From: Terriglobia bacterium
GTDB lineage: Bacteria; Acidobacteriota; Terriglobia; Terriglobales; Acidobacteriaceae
Reading direction: 5' to 3'
Length of the DNA stretch: 64,000 bases
Assembly (NCBI GenBank): GCA_020073165.1
Contig: JAIQFP010000004.1
Coordinates: forward strand, 1 to 64,000
Shown here: one piece after another, positions 17,911-26,510 of the stretch
Numbering within the stretch: position 1 is the stretch's first letter
How the letters are laid out: every line of letters begins with the position of its first letter
Translations under genes and position numbers: made by a program
The notes under the pieces: generated by a model
Seen by the model: only the letters and a program-made list of their open reading frames with translations
What the model was told of the DNA's origin: nothing
Databases searched by the model: none

Positions 17911-18402
17911 ATGGAGTTCTCGCGCACACAAGTCGGGATTGCGGTGGGCGCCGGGGTGTTGCTGGTGCTGGTGTTTCTTGGCTACCTGATGTGGCTGAAT
18001 GACCAGGGGCCGGTACTCTCGCGGTCCGTCGAACGCGATCCTCTCTCCGGCATTCCAAACTCGATCGACTTGAATCCCTTACGGGACCGTTCCTCGGAAC
18101 GGGCCGCGACCCAGTTCATTCGCGCCATGCGCGACGGGCATTGCCAGGAGGAACTGGCCGACTGGGAAAAGGACTACCGGAAGAAATACGCCAAGTTCAT
18201 CTGCGAGTCTGAAGCCGAGCATCCGCTAGTGTCCTGGCAACTGGTGGAATGGGAAGACACGCCGCCTCTGCGCATCCTGCAGTATCGCGGTAAACGCCGC
18301 AACACCCCCGGCCAGAAGGGAGCCTACAAGGAACTCTTCTCGGTCACGCTGGAGAAGAAAGACGGCGAGTGGATGGTCACCAAGTACGACTCAATGTACT
18401 GA
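17911..18402 (+). CDS. Membrane-anchored protein of unknown function
   Basis: I do not recognise a family. The 163-residue product has one hydrophobic segment at residues 8-28 (VGIAVGAGVLLVLVFLGYLM) preceded by few charges, then a soluble domain of about 130 residues. The soluble part has charged helices (RAATQFIRAMRDGHCQEELADW) and ends in a strand-rich stretch (ELFSVTLEKKDGEWMVTKYD). That end resembles the small alpha/beta folds that follow an anchor in many Acidobacteriota proteins, but the resemblance is only in pattern. It stands alone between the ribosomal terminator and an MFS gene, preceded by GACGGAG. Confidence 0.7.
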   Translation: MEFSRTQVGIAVGAGVLLVLVFLGYLMWLNDQGPVLSRSVERDPLSGIPNSIDLNPLRDRSSERAATQFIRAMRDGHCQEELADWEKDYRKKYAKFICESEAEHPLVSWQLVEWEDTPPLRILQYRGKRRNTPGQKGAYKELFSVTLEKKDGEWMVTKYDSMY

Positions 18403-18510
18403 CCCCGTCCCCAGTACGAGCCAATTTTGCAATCTGCACGCGGCGAAACTCATACGTTGCTTCCACTGCCCTGAGCCGAAAGATCCGGGAGTCGTGATAC
18501 AACTTGCCAT

Positions 18511-19764
18511 ATGGCCGACGCGGCTTCTGGCGCCAGGCAAGGCAACTCGCGCAATATTTCTGCCTTTGGCGCAACTTCTTTCCTGAATGACACCGCCAGT
18601 GAAATGGCCTACTGGGTGCTGCCGGCTTTCCTGGCGTCGATCGGGGCGGGGCCGGCGCAACTGGGGATCATCGAAGGCATCGCCGAGAGCGTGGCTTCGT
18701 TCGCCAAGCTGTTCTCCGGTTATCTTGCCGACCGCCTGCGACGGCGCAAACCGGTAGTCGTGTCCGGGTACTTCGTTGCCAACGCAGTGAAGCCCCTACT
18801 GGCGCTCACAACTTCGTGGTGGCAGGTCCTTGGCATTCGCTTTGCCGACCGCTTCGCCAAAGGCATTCGTGGCACGGCACGCGATGTGATGGTGGCGGAG
18901 TCGGTGGATAAGTCCCGCATCGGGTCGGCGTACGGGTTGATCCAGGCGATGGACTCCGCCGGGGCCATCGCCGGGCCGCTGGCGGCGCTCTGGCTCCTTT
19001 CCCGTTACGGCTTGCGTGGGATTTTCTGGGCCGCGGCGGTTCCCGGATTCCTGTGTGTCATGGTGGCGCTACTCGGGATTCGCGAGACCGAGCGCAGACC
19101 GGGAAAGCACGGCGCCGGGTCGCTGCTGCCGCACGGGGATGACGCTGACCGCCTGGATACACCCGCCCTCGAGGTCGGGGACGAAAATGCAAACGCGCGT
19201 GGTCAGCACCTGCCCCGGGTCTATTACTTCGTGCTGGCTGCCGTGACTCTGTTCTCGCTGGGGAACTCGAGCGACATGTTTCTGGTGCTGCGCGCGCAGA
19301 GCATCGGTATTCCTGCCACCTACGCGCCGTTGCTGGGGCTGGTGTTCAACATCATGTACACATTGTTCTCCTGGCCCGCGGGCCGGTTCAGCGATCGCTT
19401 CTCGCGCCGCATGATCGCTGCTGCGGGATACCTGGTCTTCGCCACAGTGTATGTGGTGTTTGCCCTTGCACCTTCGAAGCTGGCGATCTGGATCACCATG
19501 GCTTCATACGGGTTGTTCTATGCGTTAACCAACCCGGTGCTGAAGGCACTGGTGGTGGAGAAAGTGGCGCCCGAAGTGCGCGGCCGCGCCCTCGGGGTTT
19601 ACTTTTTTGTCACCAGCGTGGCGACGTTGCTGGCCAGCGTGATTACCGGGGAATTGTGGAAGCAGTTTGGCGCGCCAGTTCCATTCTTTCTTTCTGCTGG
19701 AATCGCCGTGGTGTCAGCCGGTTTGCTGCTGATATCGAAAGTTGTGCCGTCGGATGCGGTCTGA
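18511..19764 (+). CDS. Major facilitator superfamily transporter
   Basis: This is a proton-coupled carrier of the inner membrane with about 12 helices in 417 aa. The loop between helices 2 and 3 carries a basic MFS-type motif (SGYLADRLRRRKPVV), and the pattern recurs in the second half (PAGRFSDRFSRRMIAA). RFADRFAKGIRGTARDVMVA after helix 4 is typical of drug/metabolite carriers annotated as uncharacterised MFS proteins. A charged, poorly conserved cytoplasmic loop (residues 195-230) separates the halves. No substrate can be inferred, and neighbours give no hint. Confidence 0.85.
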   Translation: MADAASGARQGNSRNISAFGATSFLNDTASEMAYWVLPAFLASIGAGPAQLGIIEGIAESVASFAKLFSGYLADRLRRRKPVVVSGYFVANAVKPLLALTTSWWQVLGIRFADRFAKGIRGTARDVMVAESVDKSRIGSAYGLIQAMDSAGAIAGPLAALWLLSRYGLRGIFWAAAVPGFLCVMVALLGIRETERRPGKHGAGSLLPHGDDADRLDTPALEVGDENANARGQHLPRVYYFVLAAVTLFSLGNSSDMFLVLRAQSIGIPATYAPLLGLVFNIMYTLFSWPAGRFSDRFSRRMIAAAGYLVFATVYVVFALAPSKLAIWITMASYGLFYALTNPVLKALVVEKVAPEVRGRALGVYFFVTSVATLLASVITGELWKQFGAPVPFFLSAGIAVVSAGLLLISKVVPSDAV

Positions 19765-19806
19765 CGTGTACGACAGACGATCTTGCCGAGGGTCACCTGC
19801 AGTCCG

Positions 19807-20298
19807 CTAGACGGGTCTGTCAAGAGTCTCAGGCTCGGATTGCCCGGCTTGTTGCCAGAACCAGAGAAAGATCACGATCTGTCCGCCCAGCGCGGCCAGG
19901 CTGTCGAGTGCGACGTCGCTCAGGAGGCCGGTGCGCGAGGCCAGGTAGGTCTGGTGCCATTCGTCGAGACAGGCCACCAACGCAGTCATGATAAAGGAGA
20001 TCCGGGCCCATTCCACGCTCCAGGCGGGCATTTTGGGCATCGGCAATGTGGCACGCCAGGCGCGAAACAGAAGACAGCTGAGGCCGAAGTAGCCGACGAC
20101 GTGGCCAACTTTTCGGATGTAGTAGTCCCATACCACAAAGCGAATGGGATCCACTCCGGTCAGGAAATGGAACAGGGGATACAGAATGCGGCTGGTGTTA
20201 GCGGCGGACAGCATATCGGTGGACTCAATGGCAATCAGGATCAGCCAGAGTATGGCGGCGATCCAAGTCTTCAGGACCTGTTTGCGGGCGGCGTTCAA
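19807..20298 (-). CDS. VanZ-like family membrane protein
   Basis: The 163-aa protein has four predicted transmembrane helices and the VanZ-type pattern: the conserved KVGHVVGYFGLSCLLFR helix and CLDEWHQTYLASRTGLLSD, where Asp-Glu-Trp-His-Gln and the later Asp are typical. VanZ itself gives low-level teicoplanin resistance, but most members have no known role, and none is assigned here. The start is TTG; no ATG occurs in frame upstream, so the N-terminus is uncertain. It lies downstream of guaB on the same strand. Confidence 0.8.
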   Translation of the reverse strand: MNAARKQVLKTWIAAILWLILIAIESTDMLSAANTSRILYPLFHFLTGVDPIRFVVWDYYIRKVGHVVGYFGLSCLLFRAWRATLPMPKMPAWSVEWARISFIMTALVACLDEWHQTYLASRTGLLSDVALDSLAALGGQIVIFLWFWQQAGQSEPETLDRPV

Positions 20299-20464
20299 GA
20301 CAATGGCTTCCGGACGGGCAGGGATGGAGGCGAGTTCACGGGTCGAAAAGCTGAACCGCAGTGGACGTCGAGGTGTTGCCGAGAACGCAAAGCAAAGTCG
20401 CGTTCACGGGCCGCGCCGGCTGGGTGGAGCGGAATGTGTGCTAAGCGTTGTGAAACGATAGAAG

Positions 20465-21973
20465 CTACTCCACGGCGTAGTTCGGTGCTTCCCGGGTGAT
20501 CATGACGTCATGGACATGGCTCTCGCGCAGACCGGCGCCACTGATGCGGACGAAGCGCGTCTTTTGCAGCAACTCGAGAATGGTGCTGCATCCGCAATAA
20601 CCCATGCCGGACTTGAGCCCACCCACCATTTGGTGGACGATCATGGCGACTGAGCCGCGATAAGGGACGCGCCCTTCAATGCCTTCCGGCACCAGCTTGG
20701 CAAGGCGATTGGATTCTTCGCCGAGCACCGGCATGGCGGTCGAAGCATCGCCATCGCTGTTCTGGAAGTAGCGCTCCGGGCCGCTCGGTCCGGCCATGGC
20801 GCCCAGGGACCCCATGCCGCGATACGACTTGAAAGTGCGGCCTTGATAGAGGATCAGTTCGCCGGGGCTTTCATCCGTTCCTGCGAACATTGATCCGATC
20901 ATGACCGCTCCAGCGCCTGCCGCCAGGGCCTTGGTGATATCGCCGGAGTACTTGATGCCGCCATCGGCAATAACCGGAACGTGGGCGTCTTTGGTGGCGC
21001 GATAAGCTTCCGCGATAGCGGTGATCTGGGGCACTCCGGCCCCGGTGACCACGCGGGTGGTGCAGATGGAGCCAGGGCCGATGCCCACCTTGATGGCATC
21101 CACACCGGCGCGGGCCAGTTCGCAGGCTCCGTCGAAGGTTCCAACGTTGCCGGCAATCAGGTCCACTTCCGGAAGTTTGGACTTGACCATCCTGATCGCT
21201 TCCAGCACGCGAGTAGAGTGGCCATGGGCGCTGTCGATGGCGAGCACGTCCACTTTGCACTTGACCAGCTCCTGGGCACGCTCCAGGAAGTCGCCGGTAG
21301 CGCCGATGGCCGCGCCCACGCGCAGGCGGCCTTGCGAATCCTTGGCGGCGTTGGGATACTTCAGTTTTTTCTGGATATCCTTGACGGTGATCAGGCCCTT
21401 AAGGTTGTAACTGGCGTCCACCACCAGCAGCTTCTCTACGCGATGCTCGTGCAGAATCTTTTCCGCTTCCTCCAGGGTGGTGCCGACCGGCACGGTAATC
21501 AGGTTCTCCTTGGTCATCACCTTGCTGATGGGAATGTCGAAGCGGGTTTCGAAGCGCAGATCGCGGTTGGTGAGGATGCCGACAAGTTTCTTGTTCTTGG
21601 TGATCGGGACGCCGGAGATTTTGTATTTGCGCATGACCTCGAGCGCCTCGGAAACTTTGGCGTCGGGCGACATGGTGACCGGGTCCACGATCATGCCACT
21701 TTCTGAGCGTTTGACCTTGTCCACTTCATTGGCCTGCTGCTCGATAGAAAGGTTGCGGTGGACAATGCCGATGCCGCCCTGCTGGGCAAGCCCGATGGCC
21801 ATGTGCGACTCGGTGACCGTGTCCATGGCCGCACTGATGATGGGAATGTTCAGGCGAATGTTGCGGGTGAGCTGCGTCTGGGTGTTAGCCAGCGCCGGAA
21901 TTACGTCGGAGCGGGCGGGGAGCAGCAACACATCGTCGAAGGTGAGGGCCTCAGGAACCGGGAAGTGAATCAT
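20465..21973 (-). CDS. guaB: Inosine-5'-monophosphate dehydrogenase
   Basis: IMPDH oxidises IMP to XMP with NAD+, the committed step of GMP synthesis. The 502-aa protein has the barrel start [17 protein letters not shown], a CBS pair at about residues 93-205 ([12 protein letters not shown] and [15 protein letters not shown]), the catalytic loop [11 protein letters not shown] with Cys304, and the IMP-binding GMGSLGAM segment. The final YAVE tail is short. A promoter with 17-bp spacing lies just upstream. The gene stands apart from any other purine gene here. Confidence 0.97.
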   Translation of the reverse strand: MIHFPVPEALTFDDVLLLPARSDVIPALANTQTQLTRNIRLNIPIISAAMDTVTESHMAIGLAQQGGIGIVHRNLSIEQQANEVDKVKRSESGMIVDPVTMSPDAKVSEALEVMRKYKISGVPITKNKKLVGILTNRDLRFETRFDIPISKVMTKENLITVPVGTTLEEAEKILHEHRVEKLLVVDASYNLKGLITVKDIQKKLKYPNAAKDSQGRLRVGAAIGATGDFLERAQELVKCKVDVLAIDSAHGHSTRVLEAIRMVKSKLPEVDLIAGNVGTFDGACELARAGVDAIKVGIGPGSICTTRVVTGAGVPQITAIAEAYRATKDAHVPVIADGGIKYSGDITKALAAGAGAVMIGSMFAGTDESPGELILYQGRTFKSYRGMGSLGAMAGPSGPERYFQNSDGDASTAMPVLGEESNRLAKLVPEGIEGRVPYRGSVAMIVHQMVGGLKSGMGYCGCSTILELLQKTRFVRISGAGLRESHVHDVMITREAPNYAVE

Positions 21974-22004
21974 AAGTTTTCTCGGGGAGAGAAGATAAAC
22001 CCCT

Positions 22005-22033
22005 ATTCTAGAGAGCTATGCGACTTCAAGCAA
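22005..22033 (-). promoter_or_regulatory. Predicted sigma70 promoter of guaB
   Basis: Read on the minus strand, TTGCTT and TAGAAT are separated by 17 bp. The -10 box differs from TATAAT at one position. Transcription would begin near 21998, giving a leader of about 25 nt. Confidence 0.55.
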
Positions 22034-22097
22034 ATGGGGTTGCGAAAGCGCAAGAAAAAGATTACTGTCCCCCAAAAGACAAGAGGTGGATGCTGTC

Positions 22098-23837
22098 ATG
22101 TTCTCCGATTTTGTGAAGCGAGGTTGCGCACGGTTCGCTGTGGTGGCATTGCTGGCAAGCACGACCTGGGTGCCCTTGCAGGCCCAGCAAGCCGCCTCGC
22201 AGGAACCCCCTCCGCCCACCATCCGGGTCAACACCCGCCTGGTGCTGGTGGACGTGGTTGTCACTGACAAGCAGGGTAAACCCGTTACCGGACTCAAGCC
22301 GGCGGATTTCACGGTGCAGGAGAAGGGGAAGGCCCAGAAGATTGCCTTCTTCACTACACCCGAGGAAGCGCAGAAGCAAAACTCTCCGCCGGAACTGGGG
22401 CCGGGCATCTATTCCAATAAACCCGAGTTCCGTTCGCCGGGTGGACCGGTTACGGTCTTGCTGATCGACGCGGTGAATACCCCTTTTCGCGACCAGGCCT
22501 ACGCCCGCCTGCAAATGCTGAAGTACGTGAGACAGCAAATGAAGCCGGGGCAACGGATGGGAGTGTTCGCATTGACCAACTCGCTGCGGGTTCTGCAGGA
22601 CTTCACCACGGATCCGCAAATCCTCCTTGCCGCTCTGGAGAAGTACAAGCCACAGGAGCAGCAGTTCACAGCCAGTGTTCCTGGAGCCCTCAGCCCCGCG
22701 GCTTCATCGGGCTTGGGCCCGGGTGCATCGGCGATGCTGGAGTTGGTACAAGGCGAGATCACTTCCTTCCAGGGAATAGAAATAGGCTACCAGCTAGACC
22801 GGCGTGTAGACGTGACCCTTATCGCCTTGCGTAGCATGGCGCGCATGCTCGAGGGAATCCCGGGGCGGAAGAATGTGGTGTGGTTAACCGCGGCATTTCC
22901 GTTCGAGCTTATCCCGGAAGAGCGCAATGTGAGCGAGGCGGAGTTGATGGAGTCTCTGCCCAGTGTGAAGCAGAAAAGCGTTGGCGCCACGGCCGCCGGG
23001 TCCATTGCCGCAACCGGGAGGCAGTCGCATAGTGAAGAGATTCGCCAGGTTGCGGCCCAGCTAGCCAGTTCCCAGGTGGCTATTTATCCCGTGGATGTGC
23101 GGGGATTGATGAGCGGTATGGAGGAGGCTGCCACTGCTCAGGCCGTCGATTCCTCAGGCCGGGCGATTGCCAGAATGTCCGATGTGCAAGCCAGCCAGGA
23201 AACCATGCGCGAAATCGCGAGCGAAACCGGCGGTAAGGCATACGTAAATCAGAACGAAATCAGTGTCGGAGTCGGACTGGCGATGGCTGACGACTCCGCC
23301 TCCTACACCCTCGGCTACTACCCGGAAGACAAGAAATGGGACGGCAAATACCGCTCGATCAAGGTGAAGGTGGACCGGGACGGGACGGAAGTCCGGCATC
23401 GCCACGGGTATTTCGCCATCGATCCCTCACAACTCAAAGACAAGCAACCGGAGCAACAGGTTGCGGAGGCGTTGCGCGACATGGTGCCGGACACCCAGGT
23501 GACATTCAGCGCGCAGGTGAAAAAGACCGACCAGGGCAAGGTCGGGGTTAGTTTCCTGGTGGATCCGAGAACGGTCAGCGCGGCAGATTCCTCCGCAGGC
23601 AAGAAGTTAACCCTTGCGGTCTATGCTGCGGTGTTTTCGCCGGACGGGAAGATGCTGGACAACGTCAGCCAGAAGGTGGACCAGGTCTTCAAGGAAGATG
23701 TCTATCAGCAGATTCTGCAACGCGGCATTCTGCTCCATATGGACCTGAATCCGCAGCCCGGCAAGAACCAGTTGCGCCTGGCGGTGCAGGACCTCAGTAC
23801 CGGAATGGTGGGTACGATCAACGCGGCCATGCCATAG
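22098..23837 (+). CDS. VWFA-related acidobacterial protein, secreted
   Basis: This matches the acidobacterial von Willebrand factor A-related family (TIGR03436 type), whose function is unknown. A signal peptide covers about residues 1-30 (VVALLASTTWVPLQAQQ). A short beta-domain follows (VVVTDKQGKPVTGLKPADF), then the VWA-like domain from PVTVLLIDAVNTPFRDQAY to VAIYPVDVRGL, then TLGYYPEDKKWDGKYRSIKV and a C-terminal beta-rich part. The usual metal site DxSxS is DAVNT here. A GTG at 22086 is an alternative start, but ATG 22098 directly gives the signal peptide. It converges with a paralogue 60 bp away. Confidence 0.88.
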   Translation: MFSDFVKRGCARFAVVALLASTTWVPLQAQQAASQEPPPPTIRVNTRLVLVDVVVTDKQGKPVTGLKPADFTVQEKGKAQKIAFFTTPEEAQKQNSPPELGPGIYSNKPEFRSPGGPVTVLLIDAVNTPFRDQAYARLQMLKYVRQQMKPGQRMGVFALTNSLRVLQDFTTDPQILLAALEKYKPQEQQFTASVPGALSPAASSGLGPGASAMLELVQGEITSFQGIEIGYQLDRRVDVTLIALRSMARMLEGIPGRKNVVWLTAAFPFELIPEERNVSEAELMESLPSVKQKSVGATAAGSIAATGRQSHSEEIRQVAAQLASSQVAIYPVDVRGLMSGMEEAATAQAVDSSGRAIARMSDVQASQETMREIASETGGKAYVNQNEISVGVGLAMADDSASYTLGYYPEDKKWDGKYRSIKVKVDRDGTEVRHRHGYFAIDPSQLKDKQPEQQVAEALRDMVPDTQVTFSAQVKKTDQGKVGVSFLVDPRTVSAADSSAGKKLTLAVYAAVFSPDGKMLDNVSQKVDQVFKEDVYQQILQRGILLHMDLNPQPGKNQLRLAVQDLSTGMVGTINAAMP

Positions 23838-23897
23838 ACACCAGGCGGGAGGCCGGGCGCTTCCGTAGCTCGGCCGGGATGGTTCGCACCCCGGTCA

Positions 23898-25712
23898 CTA
23901 ATTCACCGTCAGCGGTGCTGAGACACTGCCGAGCCTTCCGCTCAGGTTGTCACGCACCACAAAGCGGACGGTGTATTGCCCAGGCGGCAGCTCAAGGGAA
24001 CTCTTGTAGGCAAGCCCGTCGGCCCTCAGCTTAGCCAGGGTCTCAGGAGTGGGAGTTCCACGAATCGTCTGGGAAAGACTGTTGGCGGCAACCCCATTCT
24101 TGATGGCCACAAAGAAAACGTCCAAATCAAAGCCAGCCTTCTCCCCATGTCCGACGGTGATGGCGTCCGGAGGCAGGCTGATGGTGAAGCCGACCCTCTT
24201 CTTGTCACCATCCGGAGAACTCGCCCGCCAATGCACTGTCACCCCAAGGCCAGTGCTGTCAAACGGCGAGTTTACCGCCAGCTGCATGTCGGTTTGCCGG
24301 CTGACCATGGGGTTGACGGTTGCATTGGTCACAAAAAAACCATTGCGGGCGCGAACCTCAAGATCATGTTTCCGCATCTTGACCTTCAGTTTGCGCCAAC
24401 CGGATTTCGTGTTGCTGGTATCGAGGTAGTAGCCCAGCAGGTAATAGGACGAAGAATCGTCGGCAGCTCGACCGATGCCCCCCGCGATATCGTTACTGTT
24501 ATAAAACGCCGTTCCTCCGGTCATGGCAGCGAAATCGCGGAGCGAGTCCAGGGTTGAGTTCTGTAACCAGGCGCGCGCGGCCAGGCTATTGGCAAAGGCC
24601 GGGCCCGACAAGGCGGCGCTGCCTCGAGGGGCGTATGTCACATCGGAGGCGGACGAGTAGTTCACCAGCCCCCGGACATCGACCGGGTAAACCGAGATCT
24701 GAGCGTCGTTGAGGGCCTGCATTGTCTGCTCGTAGAGCGGAGCCAAATATCCCGCCGGCACCGCGGAAGGTTGGTCGATGTAGAACGGGAAACCGCTAGT
24801 GGCCCAGACCAGAGCCTTTCTCCCGGGGACTCCGGACAAAGACCAAGCGATATCGAGAAACCCGCGCATCGTGGTTTCGATAGCCCGATCCTGCTGCATG
24901 CGAGCAATCGCCGCGTTCCCATACAGGATGAAGTCTTGCAAGGCCTCCTCGGGGTCGGAACCTGGCGTTGCCGGCGCGATCGGGGGCGCGACCACGTCGG
25001 CGCTGGCGGCGGTAGCCAGGGTGTCGACGTCGGTTCCTTGCAACGCAGGGATCTCCCCGTTGAGCTTCTTAAGGGCCTCGACAAGCGCTTTGGGATCCGC
25101 GGTAAGGTCATGAAGGACCTTCAGCCCCTTGCTGGTTATCGCAACCAGTCCCAGAACCTGGTCCGGTTTTACGTTTTCCGCGAGATATCGGATGATCTGC
25201 TTTCGACCATAGGCTTGGTCCAGAAAGGGGGTGTTTACGGTATCGAGAGCAATCACGGTGATAGTGCGAGGCGCCTCTCCGGTCGCCAAGAGATTGCTGA
25301 ACTCGCCATTCTTGAGTGCCGGCACGCTCAGGGCGGTGCGCGCAGCTTCGATCTCCTCGAACGAGGCAATCTTCTGTTCCTTCCCGTTCTCGAGGACCTG
25401 GAAGTCGTCACGGCCGAGGCCGTGAACGTGACCACCGGACTTGTCGGTGACCACTGCAGGAACCTCGACCAAGATGGTCTCTGACCTGAACTCGACCGGG
25501 CCCTCCTCTTCTGCATGGTGGTAGTTGGGATGGGAGGAATCAGTGACATTCGCCGCAGTACTTGGAGACGAGCGGCCCACGCGAGTGCTGGCGCTATTCT
25601 TGTACCCGCCACCTCCCGGTTTTCCGCCGCCGCCCCCGGGTTTTTGGGCGAGAACCCAAGCTGAAGTCAGTGGGAAAACCAGCAGGAGGGCAAGCCACAA
25701 CCGTGCACGCAT
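23898..25712 (-). CDS. VWFA-related acidobacterial protein, secreted (paralogue)
   Basis: A second member of the TIGR03436-type family, 604 aa. A signal peptide (LALLLVFPLTSAWVLAQ) is followed by a Gly-rich linker (KPGGGGGKPGGGGYKNS), then the strand pattern VVTDKSGGHVHGLGRDDF and the VWA-like core TVIALDTVNTPFLDQAY to ISVYPVDVRGLV. The metal motif is DTVNT, again not DxSxS. The segment YYLLGYYLDTSNTKSGWRKL corresponds to the TLGYY segment of the convergent gene. The C-terminal domain resembles a substrate-like beta sandwich. Family membership is firm; role unknown. Confidence 0.88.
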   Translation of the reverse strand: MRARLWLALLLVFPLTSAWVLAQKPGGGGGKPGGGGYKNSASTRVGRSSPSTAANVTDSSHPNYHHAEEEGPVEFRSETILVEVPAVVTDKSGGHVHGLGRDDFQVLENGKEQKIASFEEIEAARTALSVPALKNGEFSNLLATGEAPRTITVIALDTVNTPFLDQAYGRKQIIRYLAENVKPDQVLGLVAITSKGLKVLHDLTADPKALVEALKKLNGEIPALQGTDVDTLATAASADVVAPPIAPATPGSDPEEALQDFILYGNAAIARMQQDRAIETTMRGFLDIAWSLSGVPGRKALVWATSGFPFYIDQPSAVPAGYLAPLYEQTMQALNDAQISVYPVDVRGLVNYSSASDVTYAPRGSAALSGPAFANSLAARAWLQNSTLDSLRDFAAMTGGTAFYNSNDIAGGIGRAADDSSSYYLLGYYLDTSNTKSGWRKLKVKMRKHDLEVRARNGFFVTNATVNPMVSRQTDMQLAVNSPFDSTGLGVTVHWRASSPDGDKKRVGFTISLPPDAITVGHGEKAGFDLDVFFVAIKNGVAANSLSQTIRGTPTPETLAKLRADGLAYKSSLELPPGQYTVRFVVRDNLSGRLGSVSAPLTVN

Positions 25713-25762
25713 CTACCACCTCGATACAGCGTCAGCATTATAACTCCAGCCCGTTGAGGGGT

Positions 25763-25791
25763 TTGTTTTTTGGTCCCCGCGGGCGTATATT
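25763..25791 (+). promoter_or_regulatory. Predicted promoter of the rimP operon
   Basis: TTGTTT and TATATT are 17 bp apart, upstream of the leader hairpin and divergent from the VWA gene. The -10 box matches five of six consensus bases; the -35 box only three. Confidence 0.4.
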
Positions 25792-25840
25792 AAGTACTTG
25801 AATACTGTTGTGTAAGTACCAGCGATTGGCGAAACACACC

Positions 25841-25862
25841 AGTGGGCGAAAGCCCACTTTTT
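25841..25862 (+). terminator. rimP leader hairpin with T-tract
   Basis: A 7-bp stem, AGTGGGC paired with GCCCACT around a GAAA tetraloop, ends in TTTTT. It sits 61 bp before the rimP ATG and about 50 nt after the predicted promoter, so it would act inside the leader. Attenuator-like hairpins are known ahead of rimP-nusA operons in other bacteria; the same use here is inference. Confidence 0.65.
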
Positions 25863-25922
25863 AGTTTCAGCCGCTTTTGGGGTGATTGCGGGTACGCAGC
25901 AGGGCTGCAAGTTACTGTATAC

Positions 25923-26420
25923 ATGGCATTTGAGATTGATCAGGTGCGCGAGATCGCGGCGCGTGTGGCGGCCTCGAGCGGCCTAGAGGTGGTCGAGGTG
26001 GAGTTGCGCGGCGGAGGCAGAGCCCGCATGCTGCGCATCGTCATTGACAAGCCCAGTGGGGTGAGCCATGAGGATTGCGCCAACCTCAGCCGCGAAGTGG
26101 GCACGATCCTGGACGTAGAAGATGTAGTTCCAGGGGGTTCGTACACCCTGGAGGTTTCCTCTCCGGGACTGGATCGCAAGCTGGTGAGGCCGGCGGACTA
26201 CCAGCGGTTTACCGGGAGCCGGGTCAAGCTGACCACGCGCCAACCGGTGAATGGGAACCGCTGCTTCGAAGGGCGGCTGGAAAGTTTTCAGGAGGGGCGG
26301 CTGATGTTGGACGTGAGCGCGGCCCGGAAGAAATTCCGCCCCAAGGATAGCAACGCGCCAGATAAGCTGGAAATCGATCTGGCAAATGTAGAGAAGGCAA
26401 ATCTGGTGCCGGAAATTTAG
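25923..26420 (+). CDS. rimP: Ribosome maturation factor RimP
   Basis: RimP is needed for 30S maturation. The N-terminal domain runs IDQVREIAARVAASSGLEVV and RMLRIVIDKPSGVSHEDCAN; the family motif GSYTLEVSSPGLDRKL is intact, and the C-terminal SH3-like domain follows (VKLTTRQPVNGNRCFEGRL). The 165-aa product from ATG 25923 fits the family; the frame continues open upstream into the leader hairpin but without homology. The TAG stop is part of a heptad array. First gene of the rimP-nusA-infB operon. Confidence 0.95.
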   Translation: MAFEIDQVREIAARVAASSGLEVVEVELRGGGRARMLRIVIDKPSGVSHEDCANLSREVGTILDVEDVVPGGSYTLEVSSPGLDRKLVRPADYQRFTGSRVKLTTRQPVNGNRCFEGRLESFQEGRLMLDVSAARKKFRPKDSNAPDKLEIDLANVEKANLVPEI

Positions 26421-26491
26421 GAGTCAGTAGTCGGGAGTCAGTAGTCAGCAGGGAGGTGCTCTTGCTGACTCCGGACTACTGAGTCCTGACC
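26418..26491. repeat. Heptad hairpin, KAGTCRG type (rimP-nusA spacer)
   Basis: From the rimP TAG: TAGGAGTCAGTAGTCGGGAG, then TCAGTAGTCAG. The right arm is CTGACTCCGGACTACTGAGT and CCTGACC, with a loop of about 20 nt. Confidence 0.8.
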
Positions 26492-26510
26492 ACTTCTTAC
26501 GGAATCACCT

